From Fragilaria crotonensis (lineage: Eukaryota > Bacillariophyta > Fragilariophyceae > Fragilariales > Fragilariaceae), in NCBI GenBank assembly GCA_022925895.1, contig JAKSYS010000266.1, forward strand, positions 1 to 64,000: 64,000 nt of DNA, read 5' to 3'. A program made the position numbers and the translations under genes. Positions 26,001 through 36,500 of the stretch are shown piece after piece. The notes below the pieces were generated by a model. It saw nothing but the letters and a program-made list of their open reading frames with translations, was not told the origin of the DNA and did no database searches. Each line of letters starts with the position of its first letter. Position 1 is the stretch's first letter.

Positions 26001-26413
26001 ATAACGAGAAAGCAGACAGTCTTTAATTGTTGTTTGCTTTTGGTTGTTCTTTGTCTGCTCATTAGTAGTAATTGTGTCCTCGCCTTCATCCTCAGCAATA
26101 CTGCTTAATTGTTCGTGCTCTTCTTCGTCTTCGTTCTCGTTTGCTTCTTGCGATTGGATGCATTTTGGAATGATCTTTGTGATGAGCTCGTTTCGTGCTG
26201 ATTCCACTGTGAGGTCGGCAAGGTTTGTATTGCAGTACCCGGTCCATGGTAATGTTATTTCTTCATGAAAGTACTCAAGAAGGTCAGGCAGTGGTCGCTG
26301 TTGTTTATGGATCTTTGGATCGGGCAGTGGAAAATGCTCTCGATTCGCTCGTAGCATGATATTCCAACCTGCTACCGTGCGTTCGTTGGTAGCTGCCGCT
26401 TCAATACCCATCC

Positions 26414-26430
26414 TACTGCTATCATATATA
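26414..26430 (+). repeat. Target-site duplication (left) of the 472-bp LINE fragment
   Basis: TACTGCTATCATATATA, repeated exactly at 26903-26919. Both copies encode the same IYDSS of the transposase on the minus strand, showing the original uninterrupted coding site. Confidence 0.9.
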
Positions 26431-26902
26431 AAAAAAAACCTCAATTTAGCGGGCCGCTTCATCTCCTCCAGCGATCGTACCCACACACACGACTAGAACA
26501 TCCTTCAGTTAAAAGCGTCCAGTGGTGTATCCACTCCAAATCACCTTACTGGTGCCATGACTCTTATTGATCTGACTGATATGGCTTTGCGCTTGGCGCG
26601 CCGCAAGCTCTCACGGAAGATAGGTCATTTATCTGTATCCAATTCCTCATACTAGTCGGATTTTGGTGCCGTTGAATGTGATCTTGTACCTCGCGAAACA
26701 TGAGTGTTTGTACTTCCGGTTCAAGCTGGTCCCTCGTCTCGTATATGGCACGCAATTCCGCTTCTGTTCTTCTACGATTCGCCTCTCGTTTGGTTCAAAG
26801 TTTTCCCATGAATCATCTCGTTCCGTTGTTTCCACACGACCGTCCATTGTTTCCATATCGCAAGTATAAACCTTTGTTGCCAATGTTTCCCTTTTTTTAC
26901 TT
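26431..26902 (-). mobile_element. 5'-truncated LINE 3' end (LINE-B-like) inside a transposase gene
   Basis: A 472-bp insertion flanked by 17-bp direct repeats. On the minus strand it encodes a WENFEPNERRIVEEQKRN-like segment and then a frame with EPEVQTLMFREVQDHIQRH and RNWIQIN. I associate this charged C-terminal tail with LINE ORF2 proteins of the LINE-B kind; LINE-B at 42.5-46.0 kb likewise ends in a charged tail after the knuckle. The 3' end is GAGGTTTTTTTT against the duplication. Extreme 5' truncation with a long target duplication is the hallmark of target-primed reverse transcription. Family assignment is by recalled pattern; the insertion itself is directly visible. Confidence 0.75.
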
Positions 26903-26919
26903 TACTGCTATCATATATA
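26903..26919 (+). repeat. Target-site duplication (right) of the 472-bp LINE fragment
   Basis: Exact copy of the 17 bp at 26414-26430. Confidence 0.9.
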
Positions 26920-27971
26920 GCTTGGGTACAGCAATCTTCTACCCACCGGGCGGAGTTCATCTCCTCCAACGCGATCGTATAGGCTAAACACAATATAGAA
27001 CATCTTTGTCGAGTTATAAATACATCGTAGGCAGAACAAAGGTTGTCGACATCATGTCGTTCAATGAGATCTCTCCAGCCATCAGGACTCTTGTTGACTT
27101 GCTGAAGCCTTTCTATTCTATCCTGGAGAACTTCAACAACGCTTCGGTGGTCCGTTGAGCTCCCAAGGAAAAGCTTTTTGCCTCTGGACTGTCCCAGTAA
27201 CTTCAATCATGATCTTGGCAGATGCCGAGCCGGCAGCAGCAGCTTCAGCAAAGAAGAAGCCTTTGCTTTCTTATTACTCTCAGCTGCCTGTGCTGCAGCA
27301 GCTGCTACCGCTTCAGATCTTCTTTTTGCTTTTGATTGCAATTGAATTTTGTTTATCAGATCAACCACTTCGGATGCACCACGAGCAACACTGTATCGAT
27401 CATTTATTCGTTCATCTTGCAAGAGTGATAAAAAACTCCTCTTTCCTCCATCCGGCGGGCGTTCAACCAATCCTCCTGGTTCTGTAACAAAATATCCCCA
27501 CATGTGTCGTTTGGGATTTCCATACACATCAATGCCTTGCGCCTTGCGTCGAAATTGTCCAGTTTGGTTCGTTTCGGTGAAATCGTCCAGTACTGCACCT
27601 CCGCACGACAAAATTGCCTTGTTCATCATACCCCTGTTGAATCCAAGGGTCTCTAATGACGGAAACTGCGCCTTGATTGCTTGAAAAAAGTCTCGTCCGA
27701 CAGCCACTTGTCTTGGTACCGCTTTTGTTTGATGACCTGAAGCCAACACTTGTAATATGTTCGCAGTGTCTTCATTTTGCCTCAACTCCCCTCCCTCACA
27801 AGCTAAAGATTGTTGTGAACAGTATTGTTCAGCGAGACGCAACAAAAGCTCGGGCAGTTTCGAAATGGAAGTTAGTGCAATTGTCGTCGCACCATCATGG
27901 TCTGCGAATCTCTTTTTTGTGTGCAGTCGACCGTGCTATGTTGGCATGCGAGTCAGCCATCCTTGTATGTA

Positions 27972-28268
27972 TCACTGCGACCTCCTGGATTTTGTACGGA
28001 GCCTACGTACGTTCAACGATATGTAAGATTTATGTGAAACAAGCCATACCTTGGGAGGGTCCAGGTGAAACCAGCCATACAAAAACTCGTCCCCAAAAAC
28101 GTTCTGGAAATCACTCGGATGCGCCTCATATCCCATTATCAACGAAAATCTGCCAAGGTCTTTTCGTTGATACACGAAAAACACAGCCTTTCCTCGAAAT
28201 ATTTCAAGATTCTGGATTCCTTCTGGTGGGTCTAATATGTGTGCGTTCAATTCGCCAGGTTGACACAT
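27972..28268 (-). pseudogene. Possible upstream exon of the transposon gene
   Basis: A frame of about 98 codons with plausible protein composition (LEIFRGKAVFFVYQRKDLGRF, GDEFLYGWFHLDP) lies just upstream of the transposase accessory region on the same strand. The last 20 residues are basic and probably intronic. It could be the N-terminal exon of that gene or an independent small gene; I do not recognise it. The plus-strand frame over the same DNA is considered a shadow. Confidence 0.3.
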
Positions 28269-28643
28269 GCTACCAGGTACCGTCTACTGTCACTGCTGGC
28301 ATCAAACCCATGAAGGTGGTTTTCTTGCCAGAGAAGAAGACGTCGTTTCTACCGTTGCATGGAGCCGTAGAAACTGTAACGACGATCGATGCTAGTGCGG
28401 TGTTGATGAGTGGTGGTTCCACATGAGGATCATTGCCAAAATGGTCGTCATTGTCGCTTTCCGAAGAGCGACGATATCAACACATCTCTGTGTTTCACAT
28501 CAAAAACAAATTAAACGGAGGATTGCTATGTAATGCTAACTGTTAATAACAATTCTCACATCAACACGCTACCGAGCGTCAAGACGTGAGACATTCATAG
28601 TATGACACAAAGGTAACATGTCCGACAGTTCGAAGCATGTCTT

Positions 28644-30167
28644 TTAATCGGTACCTTGCGCATCACCATTATTGACAGTCAAAGATTTGACAAACTGCGC
28701 CACGCTGGGGTCTTTCTCCACCAATGCTTTCAAACTGTCAGGGGCATGGTCGATAAAGTTCGGGAGCTTGACAATGTGTCCAGGACCATATTCAAGGACC
28801 GTGTTGTCATCCTTCATGTTAAGGCCGGCACGCTCCTCGGCAGTTCCAATGTACTCCTCATCGCGTTTGAAGCCAGCAATGGCCTTGTGAACATCTGCAA
28901 TAACCCATGCTCCCTGACAAAGGCCAGTAGCCTCCAACAAAAGGCAAATGCGAAGCAGAATGTACGTGATGGGGGAGGACATGAACGTGATTGGGAAGCA
29001 GGAGGCCACAAGCTGCCAAGCGATGGAGCCAATAATCGTGGTGATCAAGGCGCCAAGAAGACCGGTATCGAAGAGCTTCTGGACGCCGTCAGAGACACCG
29101 AAGATGTTCGTTTCACCCGGGGCAATCTCAACACTTGTAACTCGGGCCACAAAGAACATGCAAGAAACCACACAGAGTTGTCTCCCAACCATGAATCCAG
29201 GCAAGTTGCGAGCGTCGCCGCTGAAGAGCATGTGAGCAGTCTTCCTGGCAAAAATGTTGGAACCGCGGTCCTTTGCGCAAATCTTGGCAGTCGCAAAGAA
29301 GGCAATCTGCATGGCCTCGAGCATGCCGACAACACACAACAGGAATATGAAGACGAACACAGCAGCAATCGGAGGAATACCGTCCCAGACAGTTGTCTTG
29401 CCCTCAAACAAGGCAGTGAAGGTAACTGCCAAGGCGAATCCCAAAACTACGAACGAAAACAAGCATCGCAACCAGAAGAAGATGTTCATGATTGCCGATC
29501 GAGGAGGCTCCTTGGATACCACAGGCTCTTTGGCCAAGTAGCACACGATCATCTGAAGAACATAGGATGCATGCAACAACCCTGTGAACTCGATGGTCAT
29601 TGAAACCCAGAAGACAGCTGACATGAAGTAGTTGTTGATGTAGTCAAGCATGCAGAGCGAAGCGTTAACCTGGGAGTTGAGTTGTCCAACCATGCAGGTA
29701 AAGAGGATCATTGCCAGACCACTACCCAAGAAGATAGTGATGATCCATTCAGGAAGTCCCCAGAGTGCCGCACCCTTGGTGGGACCGCCAGCCATGTTGA
29801 CAGCAAACACAGTCAAAACAACCAGGAATTGACGACCGAGAAGGTAGCGGTCAAGGTTGTCGCCAGTGAAGCAGAACTTGCAGATGGAGTGAGTTTTCTT
29901 GTGCGAGACCTTGTAGAGTTCTGGGTTGACCGGCGCGAGACCAACGAGAGAAGCTTGACCTCCTTCGACCATGGTGAGCCAAATGATAGCACCCCAAATG
30001 ACAACAAAGGCGAGGATAGGACTGACTTCCGAAGAGATCTTGGTCTGGCCGGTGAAGATCAGGCCCATGACCATGGCAATCGAGAAGATGAGTAACCCGA
30101 TGGAGTAAATGCTCTTGAACAACGTGACATTGTCAGAAATATCTGGAAGGGGGGTTTCGATTGCCAT
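28644..30167 (-). CDS. SIT1: Silicon transporter SIT1 (sodium/silicic acid symporter)
   Basis: A 507-residue intronless membrane protein that takes up silicic acid, coupled to Na+ in studied diatoms, at the plasma membrane or silica deposition compartment. About ten hydrophobic segments lie between residues 20 and 425. Two half-repeats carry the family's paired motifs: EGGQ (68-71) and GRQ (111-113) in the first half, EAMQ (284-287) and GRQ (328-330) in the second. CMLD (172-175), a motif noted in pennate diatom SITs, lies on a membrane segment. The C-terminal 80 residues are hydrophilic and charged. The start ATG at 30167 gives a typical N terminus and length, and the upstream DNA carries the paired motif described separately. 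A near-identical but disrupted paralogue lies at 47487-52616. A 315-codon open frame on the opposite strand is a codon-bias shadow. Function is inferred from strong family resemblance. Confidence 0.95.
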   Translation of the reverse strand: MAIETPLPDISDNVTLFKSIYSIGLLIFSIAMVMGLIFTGQTKISSEVSPILAFVVIWGAIIWLTMVEGGQASLVGLAPVNPELYKVSHKKTHSICKFCFTGDNLDRYLLGRQFLVVLTVFAVNMAGGPTKGAALWGLPEWIITIFLGSGLAMILFTCMVGQLNSQVNASLCMLDYINNYFMSAVFWVSMTIEFTGLLHASYVLQMIVCYLAKEPVVSKEPPRSAIMNIFFWLRCLFSFVVLGFALAVTFTALFEGKTTVWDGIPPIAAVFVFIFLLCVVGMLEAMQIAFFATAKICAKDRGSNIFARKTAHMLFSGDARNLPGFMVGRQLCVVSCMFFVARVTSVEIAPGETNIFGVSDGVQKLFDTGLLGALITTIIGSIAWQLVASCFPITFMSSPITYILLRICLLLEATGLCQGAWVIADVHKAIAGFKRDEEYIGTAEERAGLNMKDDNTVLEYGPGHIVKLPNFIDHAPDSLKALVEKDPSVAQFVKSLTVNNGDAQGTD

Positions 30168-30311
30168 TTTTGATTAGTAGATTTTGGTCTGCAAAGGAAG
30201 ACACAAATCAAAGTTGTGAGACAATAGCAAATGCTAGCTACTAGGCGACTTGAAAAGGAAGCGGTGGCATCGCTTGTGGCCACCGGCAGGAGCTATATTT
30301 AAAAGTTGTTT

Positions 30312-30418
30312 CCATGTGTGAACGGTTTACTGGGAATGGAATTTTGCGTCAATACATACGGGTTATGTATAGATTTATGTAAAGGTTTGTGGGATTAGAT
30401 CTTTTCCAAAACTGCGTC
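30312..30418. promoter_or_regulatory. Paired upstream module A/B, SIT1 copy
   Basis: Module A (CCATGTGTGAACGGTTT, then CTGGGAATGGAA) starts 145 bp upstream of the SIT1 ATG, and module B (TTTGTGGGATTAGATC, then TTTTCCAAAACTGCG) follows with 58 bp between the shared TGGGA cores. The plus-strand sequence is given; the gene is on the minus strand. Related pairs lie at 32450, 33049, 52787 and 53141. A TATA-like TTTAAATATA (minus strand) lies near 30294-30303. Regulatory function is inferred from recurrence and position only. Confidence 0.5.
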
Positions 30419-30467
30419 GCTATCTTGGGTTGTTACTTGCGTACATGTGTCTTCTGAATTTCCTGAG

Positions 30468-30578
30468 GAAACTTGTTGGTTATCATTATGGTTTTTACAC
30501 GGAAACTTGTTGGTAAACATTATGGTTTTTACACTGGGATAAACGGGGATAAACGTGGATAAACGTGGATAAACGTCC
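30468..30578. repeat. Minisatellites upstream of SIT1
   Basis: A 34-bp unit beginning GAAACTTGTTGGT and ending GGTTTTTACAC is duplicated in tandem (about 30468 and 30502), immediately followed by about four copies of an 11-bp GGATAAACGTG-type unit (30538-30578). The tract lies 300-410 bp upstream of the SIT1 start. Confidence 0.85.
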
Positions 30579-30973
30579 ATTCTTCCGGACCTCCCTGGGA
30601 TAGGAGGTCGCACTAGTCTAACGGCTCTCAAGGCCATGTAATACTAAAAGCGGCAGTGATCCAGTTGCCACTCCATGGCGGCGGTCATCCATCATCGCTC
30701 AAGAATGCCATGACAGAGCAAACTTTCTTCCACATGACAGATGACTGAGGGAAAGTAGTGATGGTCACCAGCATGACGAATCGCACAACCTCCAATTCTT
30801 CACGTTGATCGATGAACTACGTTACGGTGGTAAACGAAACGATGTGGACAGATAAACACTTAGACTTCAAAATATTCTAACATCTACAACGTAACGGCTT
30901 TAGCGCTGATTTCACACCACTAATTGCCTCGTAGGACGGTACGACAAGGATTGCGCAACAACAATATCACGTG

Positions 30974-32371
30974 CTAAACAGGCGAGTCTCGACTTTCGTC
31001 ACACGCCGGAATGCGAGCATCATTTGGAAGCACATCTGTTTTGCACAATGGACAACAGCTTTGCCGTTCTGTCAGCCATGGCTTGATGCATTCCAAATGA
31101 AAACCATGGTTGCACCTTGGTAGAATTCCTATCGCTTCGCCATCCTCGTATTCTTCAAGACAGATGGAGCACATGGAGCAAGTGGTGAACAAAAATGTGT
31201 CAGATGGTTCCTTGACAGTTTGGGAATGAGGCATATCTTCAGCATAATCCTCCTGCTGATCCCGTTCAAGGTTCTCCATGATTTTGTCGTCATCAGTTTT
31301 GTCGGCGTTGACAGGCTTCGATTTTTCGTCGTTAATGGGGGGATCGGCGTCAGCTCCATCGACGTCATTGCTTAGTTCGTGTGCGTCATCTTCTTCCATC
31401 GGTTTTCGTTTGTATACAAGCTCCGGTAACGCTTGAACTTGTTCCTCTGTCAAACAAGTCGCCGTATGCTTGTCGTGATGCATATCCGAACCAGTCGCAG
31501 ACAAGATCGGCGGGGGATGAATGTATTGTAATCCAGTAACTCGGCCGTTGTCGTCGCGCCTTAGTAGGATGCGACCTCCAGACGAGTACCACAAATAACC
31601 AGCTCGGGCGCAAGGAGCAACACCTAAGAAAGCAAAGAGCACACATCTCAAGTAATAAAGAATGGCGCTCGTATCATTCTGATCAGGTTCCGTCGACCCA
31701 CGTCCTGAGTCGTCGTTACTGTGGACAACTTCCAGATTGACTCGCAGATCCCAGGGACGGCTTGCTTCGCCTAGAAACCTCGAGCTCAAACCGGCTTGGT
31801 AGGAATAGTTGCTTACCATCTCAAGGATTCCCACACCAGAATTCCAAGTAGAAGACAAGAACATAGAACTCACTGGATCTTGTGCCTGAAGGGTAGTATT
31901 CGACAATATATAAATCAAGTCGTCGGGCTGCGAGCTGTTGGTGTTATGCACGATCATATAACTGAGGGACGGCGTCAATCGTTTTTGTATCTCGGTAATC
32001 ACAATCGCCTTCAGGTCCACTGGACAACCACCCCGCGCTACCAGAAGAGCTATAGGTCGATCCATTGTCAAGTATCTCGCGTCTAACATAGTCATGTTCT
32101 CAAGTGATGCGGGGAAAACGCAAAGGTTCAGATCATCAGGCGGGAGCATCAACAGGGGTTGAAGCGTCATGTCATGTTGAAGTTTCACATCAAACTCGGC
32201 AACTTGTGAGCGAAAAGTGACGGGATTCCAATCAAGTGGAGTAATCAATACTGTGGGTGGAAGATCCCCTGCGACCGTAGTCGTAAAGTAAAGCAACAAG
32301 TGGCACAATCCTTGCGCAAAGATGGACCTCATCGTCACCGTGAAGCCGCTTGTAAGTGCTCTCTGTGACAT
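30974..32371 (-). CDS. PA-TM-RING family E3 ubiquitin ligase
   Basis: A 465-residue protein with the order signal peptide, lumenal PA-like domain, one membrane segment, acidic linker, RING-H2. A signal peptide best starts at the second Met, residue 14 (MRSIFAQG, hydrophobic to AGDLPP). The PA-like part is about residues 40-190, with the typical IALLVARGGCPVDLKA strand and Cys. A hydrophobic segment (LRCVLFAFLGVAPCARAGYLWY, about 230-255) is followed by Asp/Glu-rich cytosolic sequence. The RING-H2 finger near residues 400-447 has all ligands: C-x2-C (CSICLEEY), C-N-H-x2-H (CNHGFHLEC) and C-x2-C (CCPLCK). Such proteins sit in endosomal or secretory membranes and ubiquitinate or sort cargo. No intron is needed. 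The gene lies upstream of SIT1 on the same strand and divergent from the ATPase. Which of the two Met codons is used is uncertain. Confidence 0.85.
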   Translation of the reverse strand: MSQRALTSGFTVTMRSIFAQGLCHLLLYFTTTVAGDLPPTVLITPLDWNPVTFRSQVAEFDVKLQHDMTLQPLLMLPPDDLNLCVFPASLENMTMLDARYLTMDRPIALLVARGGCPVDLKAIVITEIQKRLTPSLSYMIVHNTNSSQPDDLIYILSNTTLQAQDPVSSMFLSSTWNSGVGILEMVSNYSYQAGLSSRFLGEASRPWDLRVNLEVVHSNDDSGRGSTEPDQNDTSAILYYLRCVLFAFLGVAPCARAGYLWYSSGGRILLRRDDNGRVTGLQYIHPPPILSATGSDMHHDKHTATCLTEEQVQALPELVYKRKPMEEDDAHELSNDVDGADADPPINDEKSKPVNADKTDDDKIMENLERDQQEDYAEDMPHSQTVKEPSDTFLFTTCSMCSICLEEYEDGEAIGILPRCNHGFHLECIKPWLTERQSCCPLCKTDVLPNDARIPACDESRDSPV

Positions 32372-32449
32372 ACGGAGTACGGTGTGACCAACGGCGGAAG
32401 AAAGAGTTCGTCACAAATCTCGAGTTTAGTCTATAGTCCTATGACTTCG

Positions 32450-32548
32450 TTTGCATGTGTGAATTGTTTTCTGGGACTGAAACTAGTAACAGATGGTACG
32501 GAGACTATAAATTATAAATTGACATGTGTGTTTTGTGGGACTGGAATT
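32450..32548. promoter_or_regulatory. Paired upstream module A/B, RING gene copy
   Basis: Module A (GCATGTGTGAATTGTTTT, then CTGGGACTGAAA) starts about 80 bp upstream of the RING gene ATG and module B (TTTTGTGGGACTGGAA) follows, 64 bp between TGGGA cores. Same plus-strand orientation as the SIT1 copy; both genes are on the minus strand. Confidence 0.5.
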
Positions 32549-33534
32549 AAGTGTGTGGTTTCCACATTTCCGCCACACCCTGGTACTGAACCTGCCAGCT
32601 CATTTTAAGGTGGGGTCTCTTAAGTGACAATATCACTCATGGATAAACACAGCTATCTTTCTCCTTAATCAGGTTTATTTCGGGGATATTGTTCATAATG
32701 CCCTCTTGGTCACATGCCTGACAATGCTCGTCGGAGCCAGTATTTTGCGTCATCATGACATCACAATCCTCCTCGTTACCTCTTGCCGTAGTACTACAAG
32801 TACCTGGTACTGTATTATTGTAATACGACAGTACGGTTGTTATAAGCCTGCAGTAATTTGCGAGATACAGGTATGACGGTATGACGCTAACAACGTGTTC
32901 GTGTACTTGAGTGTACCTGGAATTAGACGCAGACTGGTACTGTGCGGTTGATATCGCTTGTGACCAATGCCCCAATGTGCCTGAGTTGCCATACACTACT
33001 GTAGTCTACTACTGCGACTATGCAAACAAGATGTTTCTTCTTCGTTTTAATGTGGGAATTGGTTAACGGGATTGATACGTCGATTGAATTGTATGCATGA
33101 ATCCATTCTTTACATATAAATATGCAGTCGAATACATCCCATGTTTCTGGGACTGGATCTTATCCAAAAATGCGTCTACGTCTTGCTATGAGCTATGAGG
33201 TCGTAAATGCCCGTAAAATGCACATGATTATGTTCCATTTCGTCCACATCATGTGTTCATTGTCTTCGTTCGATATACGTTAACCTCATTTCTTATCGTT
33301 GATGAAGATTGCTAAACTTCTATTTTGAAGACTTTCTGGGATTGAAGTTTAAATGGGTGCTGCGACACATGAACACACATTCATATGCATTCATACGTAC
33401 TGCGATTTGTGCAACTCGCCGACATCATTTTGTTTCTCTTTTGGCGCACGCAAATCAAATCGTCATTTTTCTTCGGCTTCCGTGTTCTGACGTGAGAGTA
33501 TTGGAGTAGTGGTGAGAGGACGTAACAGCATTCG
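32549..33534. promoter_or_regulatory. Intergenic region between RING gene and ATPase with a further module pair
   Basis: This shared upstream region of two divergent genes contains a diverged module A (GGGAATTGGTTAACGGGATT, about 33055), module B (TTTCTGGGACTGGATC then TTATCCAAAAATGCG, 33144-33175) and a partial A-like string (TTTCTGGGATTGAAG, about 33334). A GTACCTGGTACTG-rich palindromic tract lies near 32800-32840. No coding region is apparent. The ATPase start lies at 33535. Confidence 0.45.
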
Positions 33535-36500
33535 ATGAAAGCGGATAACTTGAAGGATGATGCCCATGGGGGCCCCACCACCCCCTCGTGGCACGCCATG
33601 AGTGTGGAGCAGGTGGTTTCTAATCTTGGTCTCAGCACGTCTGTGATAAAGCAGGGTTTGACAAATGCCGAGGCCAAGGAGCGGCTCGAGAAGTTCGGTC
33701 CGAACAAGATGACTGAGGCTGTGAAGAAGACTCTCTGCCAGCGTATCTACGATCAGGTTGCCAACGTGTTGGTGTTCATCCTCGTTGTCGTTGCAATCGT
33801 CTCCGCTGTTCGTGCCGCTACGTCTACTGACTCCAACACAATCGTCACTAACGCGATCCAGGTTGGTCTCATCGTCGGCGTCATTGTCGTCAACACCATC
33901 ATCGGTATTGTCCAGGAAGGTTCTGCTGAGGCTGCTGCTGAGGCTTTGAGGAATATGCTTTCTGCTGACGCCCTCGTTATGCGAGACGGAAAGGAAGTTC
34001 AGATTCCTAGTGTAGACCTAGTTCCTGGCGATCATGTGATTATCGGGACTGGCGACAAGGTCCCGGCTGATCTGCGTATGTTTATGGTCTCCAATGTCGC
34101 ATGCGGAGAAGCTGCGCTGACTGGAGAGTCTGTACCGATTGACAAGACAGTTGAAGCGATAGCGGTTGCGGGCAACCCAGAGTCCACCCCGCTCGGTGAT
34201 CGTCACAATATGGCATTCAGTGCCACGCTTGTCGCCCAAGGTCGGGGTGCGGGTATCGCCATTGCTACGGGTGACGATACCCAAATCGGTACTATCAACG
34301 CCCTCGTCAGTACTGTTGAGAAGAAGAAGACGAACGTTTTGGAGCAGATTGACTACATTTCCAAGTGGTTGGCCTTCTTCATCCTGCTCTCCACTCTTGC
34401 TACCTTCCTTATTGCCTTCTTGAAGACTGGACTTCCCGCTATTGATGCCCTTTCTATTGCACTGGTTTGCGCTGTTGGTATGATCCCTGAAGGCCTCGAG
34501 GCCATTGTCACCATGACGTACGCTTGGGCTGTTTCCAACATGGCAAAGAAAAATGCCATCATTCGGGCTCTTCCAGCGGTTGAGACACTCGGTAGTGTCA
34601 CAGTCATTTGCTCTGATAAGACTGGGACCTTGACCCAAAACAAGATGTCTGTCGTCGCGTTTGTCACCTCCAACGCGCACTATCGTGTTGATGTCAACGC
34701 CAAAGATCGTTCACCGGCCAGTTTCGTTCGCGACGATTCATATTTGTCTGTTCGCGCTGGGCATCAGGCCGATGCTAATCTCCAAGCAGTTATTAAAGAT
34801 GGTCCCAACACAGCCATCCCTCGTCGTGGGAAGCTCGCGGCTTCTAACCACTACGCCATAACTAGTCTTGAGAAGCCACCTCCTTCGATGCACAATCCAG
34901 CCTCGGATGACGGCGTCGACGGCATACCTGTCGCAAATGGAGCTTCTCCAGACCTCCAATTCATCAAGTCAGCTCTTGCTGGCGGAGTACTCTGCTCGCG
35001 ATGTGTCCTAGGTGTTGATGGAACACGCGACGGTGAGATTGGAAACCCCACTGAGATTTCTATTCTACGCGCCGCCTACAATGCGGGTGTTGACGTTGAC
35101 GGTTTGAAGGAGAAGGATCCAATCATCGCCGAGGTTCCGTTTAGTTCGTCATATAAATTTATGTCGACCATACACGAACCCATGTCTGAAATAGACGGCG
35201 AGGGATTAGACGGTCACTACATTGTCCACGTGAAGGGTGCCCCAGATCGGATGCTTGCTCTCTGCAATACGCAGGCCAAAGCTGGAAAGATTGGCGAAAC
35301 TGAGCCAATCAGAAGAAACTATTGGACGGAACAGATTGTCACTTTATCTTCCCATGGCCTTCGTGTTTTGGCTCTCACTCGTGCGGTCGTACGGAAGACG
35401 GACGTCAAGGCTGGGGAACAACTCGGCCCTGAGTTCGTCAACGGACGCCCCGTTGAGCAGTGGCTTACAATGGTTGGTCTTTGCGCCATTCAAGACCCTC
35501 CTCGCCCTGAGTGTATCGACGCCATCGCCACTGCTCACAAAGCTGGAGTTCGGGTTGCTATGATTACCGGTGACCATAAGGATACCGCCATCGCCATCGG
35601 CACTACCCTTGGTTTGGTCGACGAGGAATACCCTAGTGGTATCACTGGTCCTGAGCTCGACGCGATGAGTGAAGATCAATTGAAGGAGGCTGTCATGACG
35701 TATAATGTATTTGCTCGTTCGTCACCTGAAAACAAGCTTCAAATTGTGAAGGCCCTTCAAGCACAACAGCAAGTCGCATCAATGACAGGTGATGGTGTAA
35801 ATGATGCGCCATCCTTGAAGCAGGCCGATATGGGTGTTGCCATGGGATTAGAAGGGACTGACGTAGCTCGCGAGGCGTCGGATATGATCCTTGCCGATGA
35901 CAATTTTGCTACCATCGTTGTTGGTAAGACAGTCTGTATGATACTTGTTGCGTGGCTGTCACTCGCTAAATCCTAACGCGCCATTGTCGTCGTGCAGCGG
36001 TTCGTGAGGGTCGAGTTGTTTGGGATAACCTTCGGAAGGTTCTTCTTGTGAATACTCCCATCAATAACGCGCAGGGAATGTCCGTATTGTTCGGTTTGGC
36101 CTTCGGTCTTAAACAGACTCCCCTTACTTCCATCCAGGTCTTATTCTCCAACTTGATTTGTGCCGTGACCCTCGGATTTGTGTGCGCCATCGGTAAGTTT
36201 CTGATTACAGCTCTATATTGTTATGCGCTTCGTCGGTTACGATTTCATGTGGAACTGATATCAATGCCATCTCCACAGAACCTGCCGAGGATGGTATCAT
36301 GGACATGCCACCCCGAAAAGTCGGAAAACGCTTGATTGGGCGTTTCTTGTTTCTTCGAATCATGCTTGGAACTTTTATTTTGATTATGGTCGTCATTGGA
36401 TCCACATTCTGGGCTAAAGACAGCGGATATGACCTTGAACATCAGAGATCCGTTGCGTTCAATGTTCTTGATTTTGGAGCTATCTCCATTTGTTTGTCAG

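Larger units (their letters stand above)
24137..27845 (-). pseudogene. Tc1/mariner-IS630-type DDE transposase, interrupted
   Basis: Read on the minus strand, an N-terminal accessory part (27845 to 26903) contains one in-frame TGA at 27207-27209. It is followed by a 472-bp foreign insertion (26431-26902) and then the main transposase (26430 to 24285). Removing the insertion and one copy of its 17-bp duplication restores the frame exactly. Motifs: a helix-turn-helix-like STTWRWLRRLGYRHD followed by VDGHERPDVV, the first catalytic Asp in FGQDESVF (about 25590), the second in FLFDHSQGH (about 25185), and the third acid in GEGIEYSWGVAK (about 24490). About 230 residues separate the second Asp from the Glu and include a LQQIAR..GLLQVLWERG helical segment. 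The true C terminus continues in another frame (24337 to 24137). The same layout is seen in the element inside SIT2. Element ends not found. Confidence 0.75.

Noticed and set aside
27677-28426. Plus-strand 249-codon frame between the transposase and SIT1
   Set aside because: No motif, and the minus-strand frames over the same DNA look more protein-like and fit the transposon gene order.
28656-29603. Long open frame (315 codons) on the plus strand opposite SIT1, repeated opposite SIT2 at 47628-48485
   Set aside because: It is the antisense of a conserved SIT coding region with strong codon bias; its composition is highly charged, lacks motifs, and the repeat in SIT2 follows from the paralogy.
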